Shown piece after piece: positions 16,346-24,674 of a stretch of DNA of 64,000 nt. The notes beneath the pieces were generated by a model. It had not been told where the DNA came from and did not search any database. It saw nothing but the letters and a program-made list of their open reading frames with translations. Each line of letters starts with the position of its first letter. Within the stretch, counting starts at the first letter, position 1. The stretch covers positions 4,482,007-4,546,006 of the forward strand of contig CP070696.1 of assembly GCA_020353535.1 (NCBI GenBank). The letters run 5' to 3'. Source of the stretch: Spirochaetaceae bacterium. Its GTDB lineage: Bacteria; Spirochaetota; Spirochaetia; SZUA-6; DRHE01. The position numbers and the translations under genes were made by a program.

Positions 16346-16689
16346 CGATCGATGTTGACGAGCCTGTCGAACTTTATAAGTTGGAAAGTATTATAGACGG
16401 CTTCGCTGCAGCCGTTGATGCGGATCATCCGCTCCTGTTCGGTCAGGCTTTTTCGCAGCAGCAGTATCTTTCCAATACATGTGGAATTAATCGAAGGAAC
16501 CTCTGATAGATCGAGGGTGATGGTTTTATAATCCCCCGCCGCCAGGGTACTGAGTTCTTTCTGAAACGCTTCTGCGGCCTCGCTGTCCAACGGCCCCTCT
16601 ACCCGAAGCTGTACCTCTTCTTTTGAGCGCTCGTTGCGTACTAACATCGTTTCGTGTTGTCTATCCTCCATCTGATTAAGATTGGGCAT
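16342..16689 (-). CDS. STAS-domain protein (anti-sigma factor antagonist type)
   Basis: A 115-residue protein with one STAS domain: VQLRVEGPLDSEAAEAFQKEL, then TITLDLSEVPSINSTCIGKIL. The loop has Ser-Thr (INSTCIG), where SpoIIAA-type proteins carry the phosphorylated serine (DSSG-like). It could therefore be a phospho-switch partner of an anti-sigma kinase, though none is in view. The first ATG (16689) overlaps the end of the upstream DUF1820 gene by 14 bases. ATGs at 16671 and 16647 are possible later starts. Confidence 0.8.
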   Translation of the reverse strand: MPNLNQMEDRQHETMLVRNERSKEEVQLRVEGPLDSEAAEAFQKELSTLAAGDYKTITLDLSEVPSINSTCIGKILLLRKSLTEQERMIRINGCSEAVYNTFQLIKFDRLVNIDR

Positions 16690-17005
16690 CTCCCCGATCT
16701 TCCCAGTCCTTCAGGTCGGAGCCTCGATTGCTCTCCTGATCGACAATGGTGAAGCGTCGAAGGGCAGCTTTTCGTTCCTCCAACTCTTCGATCAACAGGA
16801 CGGTCTGGAAGGGAATCATCAGATGCTTGGAATTGCCAAAGGCCTTTATAATATCGTCTTCGGCGGGATTGATGATCAATGTTTTTTTGTCGCTAAAGAC
16901 CAGATCTTTTATCGACACGAAGTAGGGATGGGTTAGATCCAGACTTTTGGCGGTGAGTTGGACTTCCTTGTCCTTCCACTTGAAATGAACTCGGTATAAA
17001 GACAA
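16676..17005 (-). CDS. DUF1820 family protein
   Basis: A 109-residue protein. The pattern YRVHFKWKDKEVQLTAK, DLVFSDKKTLIINPAED and LMIPFQTVLLIEELEE matches what I remember of the short DUF1820 family, which has no known function. I chose the TTG at 17005 because AGGGGGA lies six bases upstream and the conserved region begins right after it. The frame stays open upstream but that part is non-conserved and runs into the division promoter. It is translated just ahead of the STAS gene and diverges from mraZ. Confidence 0.75.
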   Translation of the reverse strand: MSLYRVHFKWKDKEVQLTAKSLDLTHPYFVSIKDLVFSDKKTLIINPAEDDIIKAFGNSKHLMIPFQTVLLIEELEERKAALRRFTIVDQESNRGSDLKDWEDRGDAQS

Positions 17006-17030
17006 AACTATTCCCCCTGCTATCTGTTCC

Positions 17031-17059
17031 AAGATACAGATTTCTACCCATTCAGTCAA
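17031..17059 (-). promoter_or_regulatory. sigma70-like promoter for the DUF1820-STAS pair
   Basis: On the reverse strand TTGACT (17059-17054) and TATCTT (17036-17031) are 17 bases apart, about 25 bases before the TTG start. It is back-to-back with the division-cluster promoter about 80 bases away. Confidence 0.5.
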
Positions 17060-17076
17060 TTTAGAGTTTTTCCATA

Positions 17077-17097
17077 ACATATATGTAGTAAAACTAC
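17077..17097. repeat. two adjoining small palindromes between divergent promoters
   Basis: ACATATATGT (17077-17086) is a perfect 10-bp palindrome. GTAGT and ACTAC (17085-17097) pair around AAA and share two bases with it. Both lie in the 216-base gap between the DUF1820 and mraZ genes, outside the promoter elements. They could be an operator, but no known regulator consensus is recognised. Confidence 0.35.
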
Positions 17098-17138
17098 CGT
17101 TTCTGATTGGAAATCTCACCCGGACTTGAAAAAGAATG

Positions 17139-17166
17139 TTGACAATTAGTTGAGATGGGATAGTAT
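17139..17166 (+). promoter_or_regulatory. sigma70-like promoter of the division cluster
   Basis: A perfect TTGACA (17139-17144) and TAGTAT (17161-17166) are 16 bases apart, 56 bases before the mraZ start codon. It is the strongest promoter match I found in the window and should drive mraZ through ftsZ. Confidence 0.7.
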
Positions 17167-17170
17167 AGAA

Positions 17171-17190
17171 AAAAAGTGGGAAAAAGTGGG
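17171..17190 (+). promoter_or_regulatory. MraZ-type operator: two 10-bp direct repeats
   Basis: The unit AAAAAGTGGG occurs twice in a row (17171-17180 and 17181-17190). MraZ proteins are known to bind TGGG-containing repeats with 10-bp spacing just upstream of their own gene. Here the boxes begin four bases after the -10 hexamer, so bound MraZ would cover the RNA start and repress the whole cluster. A looser GGTGG-TAGGG-TAGGG run follows up to the ribosome site. Confidence 0.75.
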
Positions 17191-17221
17191 AGATATTACC
17201 AATTCGGTGGTAGGGTAGGGT

Positions 17222-17662
17222 ATGTTGACGGGAGAATATCGCTATTCCCTTGATGATAAAAACAGGCTGATGATACCTTCTCGCATAAGATCCGATATCA
17301 CGGGCAACTCCGTTGTATTGACCCGTGGGGTGGATCGCTGTCTGTGGTTGTTTCCCCACGATGAATGGAAAAAAATCTCCCAGAGTCTGATCGGATCCAC
17401 CTCGCTGTTCCAGGAAAAGGCCAGGCTCATGCAGCGGCGCATCATCGCCCCTGCCCAGGAAACGGAGATCGACAGGTCGGGCAGGATTATGGTTCCCACG
17501 ACCCTGAAAGAGTTCGCCGAGTTGAAGAAGGAATGCATCATTCTGGGAATTCAGACCTATATAGAAATCTGGGATGAGGAAAGCTATTTAGCCTACCTCG
17601 AGCAGAACGAGAGCAAGTTCAAGGAGGCTGCCGAAGAGATAGGAAACAAGATTGCTCTGTAG
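17222..17662 (+). CDS. mraZ: transcriptional regulator MraZ
   Basis: A 146-residue protein with two SpoVT/AbrB-like beta domains: the first begins LTGEYRYSLDDKNRLMIPSRIR, and the second is EIDRSGRIMVPTTLKEFAEL (residues about 81-100). MraZ forms a ring that binds TGGG repeats and represses the division and cell-wall cluster it heads. Two matching boxes sit upstream. The start ATG follows a G-rich run (GGGTAGGG). Typical length for the family. Confidence 0.95.
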   Translation: MLTGEYRYSLDDKNRLMIPSRIRSDITGNSVVLTRGVDRCLWLFPHDEWKKISQSLIGSTSLFQEKARLMQRRIIAPAQETEIDRSGRIMVPTTLKEFAELKKECIILGIQTYIEIWDEESYLAYLEQNESKFKEAAEEIGNKIAL

Positions 17663-17678
17663 TGGCGGGGAGGGAAGA

Positions 17679-18614
17679 ATGTTCATCCACAAGCCGATTC
17701 TTCTTGATCCGGTCTTAACCTTTCTGGCCGGACAGCAAGAGGAGGTGTTGCTTGTTGACGCCACCCTTGGTGAGGGCGGCCACGCCGAAGCTTTTCTGTC
17801 CAGCAATCCCCGACTCGTCCTGGTCGGCATAGAGAGAGACAGGCAGATCATAGATCGTGCCCGTGAGCGGCTGGATCGATTCGGCCGACGTGCGCGATTG
17901 TTCCGGATGGATTTTCTGGAGTTCTTTAGTTCCGTCGCGGAGCTGGTGGACCGATCACCGCAGTGCATTTTTTTTGATCTGGGAGTATCGATGTTCCATT
18001 ATCAAGCCAGCGGCCGAGGTTTTTCTTTTCGCCGGTCCGAACCGCTGGATATGCGACTCGATAGCGAAAAAGATGAAACGGCTGCTCAGTTGATCGCCAC
18101 CAGCTCCGAGGAGGAGTTGAAGAGTTTGATCCGCCGCTTTGGCGAGGAGCGTTTTGCCGCTGCCATCAGCGCAGCCATCGTAGCGGAGAGGAAAAAGGGA
18201 GCGATCGAGGATTCTCAGGCCCTGGCCCGGATCGTATGGAACGCCGTGCCTCCTGCCTATCGGCACGGAAGAATTCATCCGGCGACCCGGACCTTCCAGG
18301 CTTTGCGCATCGCCGTGAACGGCGAGCTGGACCTGCTGGAGGCAACCTTGCCCCTGGCTTTTGATAGTTTGTCGGTAGGTGGAAGGATGGGCGTTATCTC
18401 TTTTCACTCACTGGAGGATCGAATCGTGAAGCGTTTCTTTCAGGAACGCAATAAGTCCTGTACCTGCCCCTCGGAATCGCCGATCTGTCAATGTGGGGGC
18501 CAAAGGCGGGCGAGGATTTTGACACGGAAGCCCATATTCGCAGCGGAAGCGGAGATTCGTGCCAATCCCGCCTCCCGAAGTGCCCGTTTCAGGATCTTGG
18601 AGAAAATTGTATGA
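17679..18614 (+). CDS. rsmH: 16S rRNA (cytosine(1402)-N4)-methyltransferase RsmH
   Basis: A 311-residue methyltransferase acting on C1402 of 16S rRNA. It has VDATLGEGGHAEAFL (SAM loop), FDLGVSMFHYQASGRGFSF, and the C-terminal block GGRMGVISFHSLEDRIVKRFF. I chose the ATG at 17679 since GGGGAGGG precedes it. The frame is open a little further upstream without a site. Its stop overlaps the ftsL start (ATGA). Formerly called mraW, it is the usual second gene of the cluster. Confidence 0.95.
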   Translation: MFIHKPILLDPVLTFLAGQQEEVLLVDATLGEGGHAEAFLSSNPRLVLVGIERDRQIIDRARERLDRFGRRARLFRMDFLEFFSSVAELVDRSPQCIFFDLGVSMFHYQASGRGFSFRRSEPLDMRLDSEKDETAAQLIATSSEEELKSLIRRFGEERFAAAISAAIVAERKKGAIEDSQALARIVWNAVPPAYRHGRIHPATRTFQALRIAVNGELDLLEATLPLAFDSLSVGGRMGVISFHSLEDRIVKRFFQERNKSCTCPSESPICQCGGQRRARILTRKPIFAAEAEIRANPASRSARFRILEKIV

Positions 18615-18898
18615 GGCTTCGCTCACCTTTTTTTGTTCTCGTGATTCTGGCATTCCTTGTTCTGTTCTTCCTCAATACCTGGCATGGATTCCGTTACCAG
18701 GAATTGGTACAGGAGGTGGAGATGCTGGAGCTGGAACAGAAAAATTGGCTGGAAAACAACAAGAAGGCGATCGCAGCCCTGGCCGTACTGAGCTCTCCCG
18801 AGCGTGTGAGGTCACTGGCTGTGGAAAAGCTGGGATTGAATCCGTTGAAGGCGGAGGACGTGATCGAGATCGAGCTGGAGGGCGACGATATTGACTGA
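18611..18898 (+). CDS. ftsL: cell division protein FtsL-like
   Basis: A 95-residue single-pass protein: a membrane helix at residues 6-22 (FFVLVILAFLVLFFLNT), then a short coiled coil (YQELVQEVEMLELEQKNWL) and a C-terminal part with SSPERVRSLAVEKLGL, the usual ending of FtsL-like proteins. FtsL joins FtsQ/DivIB at the septum. The ATG at 18611 overlaps the rsmH stop. Identity rests on size, topology and position, since FtsL sequences are poorly conserved. Confidence 0.8.
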   Translation: MRLRSPFFVLVILAFLVLFFLNTWHGFRYQELVQEVEMLELEQKNWLENNKKAIAALAVLSSPERVRSLAVEKLGLNPLKAEDVIEIELEGDDID

Positions 18899-20300
18899 CA
18901 CTGTGGTGGGTAAGGATTTACTCTCGCCGGAGCAGGCCTGTCGTTTTGCCGACGGCCATCTTGCGGTTGCCGGAAGCCGAAATATCCAGGGGGTGGTTGT
19001 AGACTCCCGCCAGGTGGAAGAGGGATTATTGTTCGTCGCCTTGCCAGGCGAACGAGCCGACGGACACGAATTTATACCCCAGGCGCTGGAACGGGGAGCA
19101 ACTGCACTGCTAGTCGCTTCTAACCAGTGGAGCGGGCGGCAGGGGCAGCTTAGAGGTCTGCTGGAGGGGATACCAACGGTAAGCGTGATCGTGGTGGACA
19201 ATACCCTCAGAGGTCTGCAGAACCTGGCCAAGGCCTACTTGAGCCGTTTCCCGGATTTGATGCGCATCGGGATTACGGGTAGCAATGGTAAAACCACTAC
19301 CAAAGAGATCCTGGGCAGCATCTTCGCACTGGATCGACCAACAGTAATCAGTCAGGGAAATCTGAACTCAGAAATCGGTCTGCCCCTATCTTGTTTTCAG
19401 GTCAGAGCGGGTCATCACTGCTCCGTTTTTGAACTGGGAATCAATCACCCGGGGGAGATGGAGGTGCTGGCGGATATCTATCGTCCCGATGTAGCGGTGA
19501 TTACCAATATCGGTACCGCCCACATCGGATTCCTCGGCTCCCGTGAAGCCATCGCCCGGGAGAAGAAAAAGATCCTTCACTATTTCGATGGAATCCAGAA
19601 AGCCTTTATCTACGAGGCGGAGAGTTTCAGCGATTTGTTGAAGGACGGCGTACAGGGAGAGGTCATTCATTTTGGGCCGAGAAGTACCAGAGGGTTTGAA
19701 GGAAGTGAGGATCTGGGGCTGGATGGCACCATCATCCACTGGGAGGGGCTCCGGATCCGCTTCCCCCTTTTTGGAGCACATAACCTTCGAAACGCATTGG
19801 CCTCGATATCGGTATCGGCAGAACTGGGAATTAGTAAAGAAAATATAAAGCAGGGACTGGAAAAGACCCGTCCCTTGGTCGGACGATCCCAGATCTTCCG
19901 CGGGCCGGTGACCATCATTCAGGATTGCTACAATGCGAATCCCGATTCCTTTCGCCAGGTGTTCGGTTTTGTCTTCGCCCTGCCCTGGCCGGGGAGGAAG
20001 ATCGGGGTGCTAGGTGCCATGAAAGAGCTTGGTGAACAGAGCCAGGAGGCGCACCGACAGATCGGCACTGAGGCGGGGGAGGGTGATTTTCAGGGATTGT
20101 TCCTCTTCGGGGAGGAGATGGAAGAGGCCTTCCGGCAGATCAGGGACAGGGATTTTAAAGGCATGGTGAGCTGGACGACGGATTTCCAGTCGCTTCGCGA
20201 GAGCTTGCAATCCTATCTGCGGGAGGGGGACCTGTTGCTGATCAAGGGATCCCGGACTGCCGAGCTGGAAAGACTCATGCCGGAATTGGTGGGGGGATGA
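18891..20300 (+). CDS. murF: UDP-N-acetylmuramoyl-tripeptide--D-alanyl-D-alanine ligase
   Basis: A 469-residue cytoplasmic Mur ligase with the ATP loop GITGSNGKTTTKE (Lys134), the SQGNLNSEIGLPL block and ELGINHPGEMEVLADI, then the C-terminal YNANPDSF signature. It adds D-Ala-D-Ala to the peptidoglycan precursor. The TTG at 18891 overlaps ftsL by eight bases. The genes that usually sit here, ftsI and murE, are absent. Confidence 0.95.
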   Translation: MTDTVVGKDLLSPEQACRFADGHLAVAGSRNIQGVVVDSRQVEEGLLFVALPGERADGHEFIPQALERGATALLVASNQWSGRQGQLRGLLEGIPTVSVIVVDNTLRGLQNLAKAYLSRFPDLMRIGITGSNGKTTTKEILGSIFALDRPTVISQGNLNSEIGLPLSCFQVRAGHHCSVFELGINHPGEMEVLADIYRPDVAVITNIGTAHIGFLGSREAIAREKKKILHYFDGIQKAFIYEAESFSDLLKDGVQGEVIHFGPRSTRGFEGSEDLGLDGTIIHWEGLRIRFPLFGAHNLRNALASISVSAELGISKENIKQGLEKTRPLVGRSQIFRGPVTIIQDCYNANPDSFRQVFGFVFALPWPGRKIGVLGAMKELGEQSQEAHRQIGTEAGEGDFQGLFLFGEEMEEAFRQIRDRDFKGMVSWTTDFQSLRESLQSYLREGDLLLIKGSRTAELERLMPELVGG

Positions 20301-20303
20301 GTC

Positions 20304-21383
20304 ATGGTACTCAAGCTGCTGTATCCGCTGGTCAAATACTTTACGGTTTTCAATGTCTTTCAGTACATCACCTTTCGAGCCGCCTACGCGGCCCTTACCG
20401 CGCTCGTTTTGTGCCTGTTGGTCGGCCCATGGATGATCCGCAGACTCCGGGAGCTGAAAACAGGGGATGCGATCCGAGTCGACGTACCGGAGAGCCATTT
20501 ATCGAAAACCGGAACCCCGACAATGGGCGGAATCATGATCATTTTCGCCATTCTGGTTTCAGTTCTGATGTGGCAGGACTGGAACAACTACTATACCTGG
20601 ATTTTGTTGGGGGCGACGCTGGGATTCGGTCTGATCGGCTTCGTGGACGACTATCTGAAGGTGTTCAAAAAGAAACAGACCGGCTTACGGGCCGGTTTCA
20701 AATTCTCCGGACAAACCGTCGTGTCTCTGGCCGTCGTGCTGCTACTGTTCTACTTCCGCAACGAGCATACAACTTTGCTGTACGTACCTTTCGTCAAAAC
20801 TCCTGTTGTAGATCTGGCCTATCTGTACATCCCCTTTTCCGTGCTCGTCCTGGTGGGATTTAGCAATGCCATCAATCTGACCGACGGCCTGGACGGCCTG
20901 GCTACCGGACTGGTCATCATGGTGGGCATTACCTTCGCCGTTCTATCCTATCTGGCGGGCCGTGCCGACTATGCAGCCTACCTGCAGATTCCTTTTATCC
21001 AGCACAGCTGGGAGATCAGCGTATACAGCCTGGCCCTGGTGGGGGCGGCGGTTGGATTCCTCTGGTTCAATGCACATCCGGCGGAAATCATGATGGGGGA
21101 TACCGGCAGCCTCTCCCTTGGTGGAGTGGTCGGCGTTATTGCCCTGATCATCAAGAAGGAGATTTTGCTGTTTATTGTGGGCGGAGTGTTTGTGATCGAG
21201 GTTCTCTCGGTCATGATACAGATCGTGTCGTACAGAATGACCCGAAAGCGGGTGTTCAAAATGGCTCCCCTGCACCACCACTTCGAGCTGATGGGCTGGT
21301 CTGAATCCAAAGTGGTGATACGTTTTTGGATCCTTGGGGGATTGTTCGCGATCTTGAGCCTGTCAACGCTGAAGATTCAATAG
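20304..21383 (+). CDS. mraY: phospho-N-acetylmuramoyl-pentapeptide-transferase
   Basis: A 359-residue integral membrane enzyme with about ten helices. It transfers the precursor to undecaprenyl phosphate, making lipid I. Signatures are TPTMGGIMI (residues about 72-80), IGFVDDYLKVFKKKQTG, SNAINLTDGLDGLATG and the C-terminal APLHHHFEL. Normal length. Starts three bases after murF. Confidence 0.96.
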   Translation: MVLKLLYPLVKYFTVFNVFQYITFRAAYAALTALVLCLLVGPWMIRRLRELKTGDAIRVDVPESHLSKTGTPTMGGIMIIFAILVSVLMWQDWNNYYTWILLGATLGFGLIGFVDDYLKVFKKKQTGLRAGFKFSGQTVVSLAVVLLLFYFRNEHTTLLYVPFVKTPVVDLAYLYIPFSVLVLVGFSNAINLTDGLDGLATGLVIMVGITFAVLSYLAGRADYAAYLQIPFIQHSWEISVYSLALVGAAVGFLWFNAHPAEIMMGDTGSLSLGGVVGVIALIIKKEILLFIVGGVFVIEVLSVMIQIVSYRMTRKRVFKMAPLHHHFELMGWSESKVVIRFWILGGLFAILSLSTLKIQ

Positions 21384-21395
21384 GAGCTGACAGTT

Positions 21396-22547
21396 TTGGA
21401 AAGAATCGGTAAGCCCCGCGGGGACGCTCTTCTGTTGCTCATTCTGGCTGGGATGCTTGGAATCGGATTGTCCGTGCTTTTTTCCGCCTCCACCTACTAT
21501 GGCGACAGACTTTTCGAGGACCCTTTCTACTTCTTCAAACGCCAACTGCTGTGGGTCACCCTGGGTGTGGTAGCGGCTGCCATAGCCGCGCACCTTCCCC
21601 TTTCCTTCCTGCGTCAGGCAACGCCGTTCCTCGTGGTGGCGGCATTGCTTCTTACTATCCTTACCTTTGTCCCCGGTATCGGTCAGCCCATCATGGGCGC
21701 CCGTCGCTGGTTGTTCCTGTTTGGACAGAGCTTCGAGCCGTCGGAAGTGGTGAAGTTTTCCCTGGTACTGTACCTGGCGGCGATATTCAGCAAAAAAAGG
21801 GACCGCATCAACGATCCTGTCAACTCGCTGCTGCCGCCCCTGCTGGTGGTTTCACTGTTCGTTACCCTGATCTACCTTCAAAATGATTTCTCCACGGCTT
21901 TTTTCATCCTTTTAATCGCTCTCGCCATGTTTCTCATCGCGCAAGTGCGGATCATCTATTTCATCCTCTTGAGTCTGCTTTTCGTTCCCCTTGGAGGTAT
22001 GCTTCTATTCACAAAAGCTCACAGGGTCCGCAGGCTCATGGCTTTTTTGAATCCGCTGGCCGATCCCAGCGGGAGTGGATATCAGGTTATTGCGGCTCAA
22101 ACCGCCTTCGTCAGCGGCGGTTTTTGGGGCAGGGGATTGGGCAAGGGAGTAAAAAAACTGGGAGGACTCCCGGAAGCCCACTCGGATTTCATCTACGCTG
22201 TTGTCGGGGAGGAGGCCGGATTCCTGGGAGCTGTTCTGGTACTGCTGTTGTTTCTCCTCCTCGCCTGGCGGGGCTACATGCTGGCTTTAAAGGGCAAGGA
22301 TAGTTTTACCCGCTATTTAGCCTTCGGCATCACCAGCACGATCACCCTGCAGGCACTTCTCAACATCGCTGTGGCGACTGGCCTGGTCCCGGCGACCGGT
22401 ATTCCCCTGCCCCTCTTCTCTGCAGGTGGCTCCTCGATGTTGATCACTCTGATGATGGGAGGCGTTTTGATCAATCTATCCCGCCAACCCCAAGAGCAGT
22501 CCCATAGGGAAACCCGCTTGAGCCTGGATTCGGGATGGAGGGATTAG
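21396..22547 (+). CDS. ftsW: septal peptidoglycan polymerase FtsW (SEDS family)
   Basis: A 383-residue multi-pass SEDS protein. It has GARRWLFLFGQSFEPSEVVKF (residues about 100-120), the catalytic-loop region with HSDFIYAVVGEEAGFLGAV, and the conserved end ATGIPLPLFSAGGSSML. FtsW polymerises glycan at the septum together with FtsI, whose gene is not in this cluster. The TTG start follows an AGGAG site. murD, usually nearby, is absent. Confidence 0.93.
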   Translation: MERIGKPRGDALLLLILAGMLGIGLSVLFSASTYYGDRLFEDPFYFFKRQLLWVTLGVVAAAIAAHLPLSFLRQATPFLVVAALLLTILTFVPGIGQPIMGARRWLFLFGQSFEPSEVVKFSLVLYLAAIFSKKRDRINDPVNSLLPPLLVVSLFVTLIYLQNDFSTAFFILLIALAMFLIAQVRIIYFILLSLLFVPLGGMLLFTKAHRVRRLMAFLNPLADPSGSGYQVIAAQTAFVSGGFWGRGLGKGVKKLGGLPEAHSDFIYAVVGEEAGFLGAVLVLLLFLLLAWRGYMLALKGKDSFTRYLAFGITSTITLQALLNIAVATGLVPATGIPLPLFSAGGSSMLITLMMGGVLINLSRQPQEQSHRETRLSLDSGWRD

Positions 22548-22551
22548 AGCC

Positions 22552-23382
22552 ATGTCGGAAGCTCTAATATTCGACAAGTACGGTAAAGATCCCAAGACCT
22601 CCGGAGGAGGGAGTCGGGAGAGAGTGTTCAGCCGCTTGCTCCTGATATTGGTTGCTGCCCTGAGTTTATTCCTGGTCGGTGAACTGGTATTTCATTTCCT
22701 CGTTGCCCCGCGGCTGACGGTGCGAAACATCCTCATCTCCAGCGATCTGCCCTTGAGCAAGGAGGAAATACTGTCCATCGCCGGTGCCGAGGAAAATGCT
22801 TTCTATTATTCTGTCAACCCTGCCGAGATTCGGGAAGCCCTGGAACATCTTCCCATGGTTCGCGAGGCAGCTGTGGAGAAGGTGTTTCCCGATCAGCTTC
22901 ACATCACTCTCTACGGTCGTATTCCCCTTTCCATGCTGTTCTTTACGAGTCCGGAAGGAACCAGCATTCCGATGGTGGTAGACGATCAGGGAGTGATCTT
23001 CGAGATAGGAACAGGGATCAGCGAGTGGGACCTGCCGGTGATAACAGGAGTCCAGTTCAAGCAGCTGAAAGTGGGAATGAAGCTTCCCGAACAAATGCTG
23101 TCGATCCTGCAGGATCTTGACCGGCTGCGTCAGGAGGATCCTCAAGTTTTTCGTCTCATTTCAGAACTTCGCCTGATCCCGAAATCCATGGGCACACCGG
23201 AGGTTCTTCTATACCCGTTACAATACCCTGTGCGCCTTCGTCTTTCCGGCGGATTGGATGCGGCTGTGTTGCGCAATGCGTCGATCATCCTGGATCTGTT
23301 GGCCAGGCAGGAGTTGCTGATACGGGTCAGGGAGTTGGATATGAGAACGGGAGAGGTTGTCTACAGGATCGAGGAGGAGTGA
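22552..23382 (+). CDS. ftsQ: cell division protein FtsQ/DivIB
   Basis: A 276-residue protein with one N-terminal membrane helix (residues about 27-48) and a POTRA domain right after it (LTVRNILISSDLPLSKEEIL to VFPDQLHITLYGRIPL), followed by a beta domain. This is the FtsQ/DivIB layout; it links FtsL to the divisome outside the membrane. It begins four bases after ftsW and ends just before the ftsA ribosome site. Confidence 0.88.
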   Translation: MSEALIFDKYGKDPKTSGGGSRERVFSRLLLILVAALSLFLVGELVFHFLVAPRLTVRNILISSDLPLSKEEILSIAGAEENAFYYSVNPAEIREALEHLPMVREAAVEKVFPDQLHITLYGRIPLSMLFFTSPEGTSIPMVVDDQGVIFEIGTGISEWDLPVITGVQFKQLKVGMKLPEQMLSILQDLDRLRQEDPQVFRLISELRLIPKSMGTPEVLLYPLQYPVRLRLSGGLDAAVLRNASIILDLLARQELLIRVRELDMRTGEVVYRIEEE

Positions 23383-23386
23383 ATCA

Positions 23387-24622
23387 GTGGCTGCGGAAGA
23401 CCTGATTGTCGGACTGGATATCGGGACGACGAAAGTCTGTGTGATCATCGGAGAGTTCAACGACAGCGGTCAGCTTGAGATTATCGGGGTAGGCACAACT
23501 CCGTCCCGGGGCTTGAGGCGGGGCGTGGTGATAAACATGGAAACCACGGTGCGCTCTATAGCGGCGGCGGTGGAGGCCGCGGAGATGATGTCCGGTCGGG
23601 AGGTGGATTCGGTATATACGGGTATTGCCGGCGGGCACATTGAAGGTATCAACTCCCGAGGGGTGGTAGCGGTAACGGGGAGGGGCCGGGAGATCACCCG
23701 TGAGGATGTGGATAGGGTGATCGATGCCGCAAAGGCCATCGTAATCCCCATGGACCGGGAAGTCCTGCACGTCATCCCCCAGGAATTCGTTGTGGATGAC
23801 CAGGGCGGTATTAAAAACCCGATCGGCATGATCGGTGTGCGCCTGGAGGCGGAGGTGCACATCATAACAGGAGCCGTGACCTCCGCCCAGAACATCGTCA
23901 AATGTGTAAATAGAGCGGGTTTCAAGGTTAACGATATCGTACTGGAGCCCTTGGCTTCATCCAAGGCAGTGCTGACCCAAGACGAAAAGGAGTTGGGAGT
24001 TCTGCTGATCGATCTGGGCGGAGGGACCACGGATGTGCTTCTGCACCTGGAGGGGGCGCCCTACCACACCGAGGTGCTTTCCATCGGGGGTGATCAGGTC
24101 ACCGGGGATGTTTCGATCATGCTGAAAACTCCCCTGGAATCCGCGGAGAAACTGAAAAAAGAGGCAGGCTGCTGCTACGAACCGCTGGTCCAGGAGGATG
24201 AGGAAGTCCATATCCCCGGAGTGGGGGGACGACCGCCCAGAACAATCATGCGCAGTGAGCTGGTAGAAATAATTCAGCCGAGGATGGCGGAAATCCTGGG
24301 AATGATCCGGGAGCAGATCGACAGGAAGGGGTATCTCAACATCCTCGGCGGCGGGGTTGTCCTCACCGGCGGTGGATCTCTGCTAAGCGGGACGGCTGAA
24401 TTGGCTACGGAGATTTTCAACCTTCCCGCCAGGATCGGGTATCCGGTCAAGGTGGGAGGGCTGGTGGAGGAGTACTACAATCCCATCTACGCTACCGGGG
24501 TTGGATTGGTACTTGCCGGTGCGGCCAGGCGAGACGTGGATTATATGGACACCAGTTCCAGCGAAAAAACCTTCTCCAGTGTCTGGGATCGGATGAGGAA
24601 TTGGTTCAAAGAGTTCTTTTAG
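23387..24622 (+). CDS. ftsA: cell division protein FtsA
   Basis: A 411-residue actin-fold ATPase that ties FtsZ to the membrane. It shows VGLDIGTTKVCVIIGE (phosphate-1 loop), LLIDLGGGTTDVLLHLEG (phosphate-2) and VVLTGGGSLLSG (adenosine loop), and ends with an amphipathic membrane tail (WDRMRNWFKEFF). I chose the GTG at 23387 because GAGGAG precedes it. The open frame further upstream overlaps ftsQ without support. Confidence 0.95.
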   Translation: MAAEDLIVGLDIGTTKVCVIIGEFNDSGQLEIIGVGTTPSRGLRRGVVINMETTVRSIAAAVEAAEMMSGREVDSVYTGIAGGHIEGINSRGVVAVTGRGREITREDVDRVIDAAKAIVIPMDREVLHVIPQEFVVDDQGGIKNPIGMIGVRLEAEVHIITGAVTSAQNIVKCVNRAGFKVNDIVLEPLASSKAVLTQDEKELGVLLIDLGGGTTDVLLHLEGAPYHTEVLSIGGDQVTGDVSIMLKTPLESAEKLKKEAGCCYEPLVQEDEEVHIPGVGGRPPRTIMRSELVEIIQPRMAEILGMIREQIDRKGYLNILGGGVVLTGGGSLLSGTAELATEIFNLPARIGYPVKVGGLVEEYYNPIYATGVGLVLAGAARRDVDYMDTSSSEKTFSSVWDRMRNWFKEFF

Positions 24623-24674
24623 ACCGACGTAACGACTGCATCAAGAATTGAGTACTTTCATGGGAGGGGAACAC

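Noticed and set aside
17006..17359. Upstream extension of the DUF1820 frame over the mraZ start
   Set aside because: It crosses both promoters and mraZ; a TTG with a strong ribosome site at 17005 begins exactly at the conserved part.
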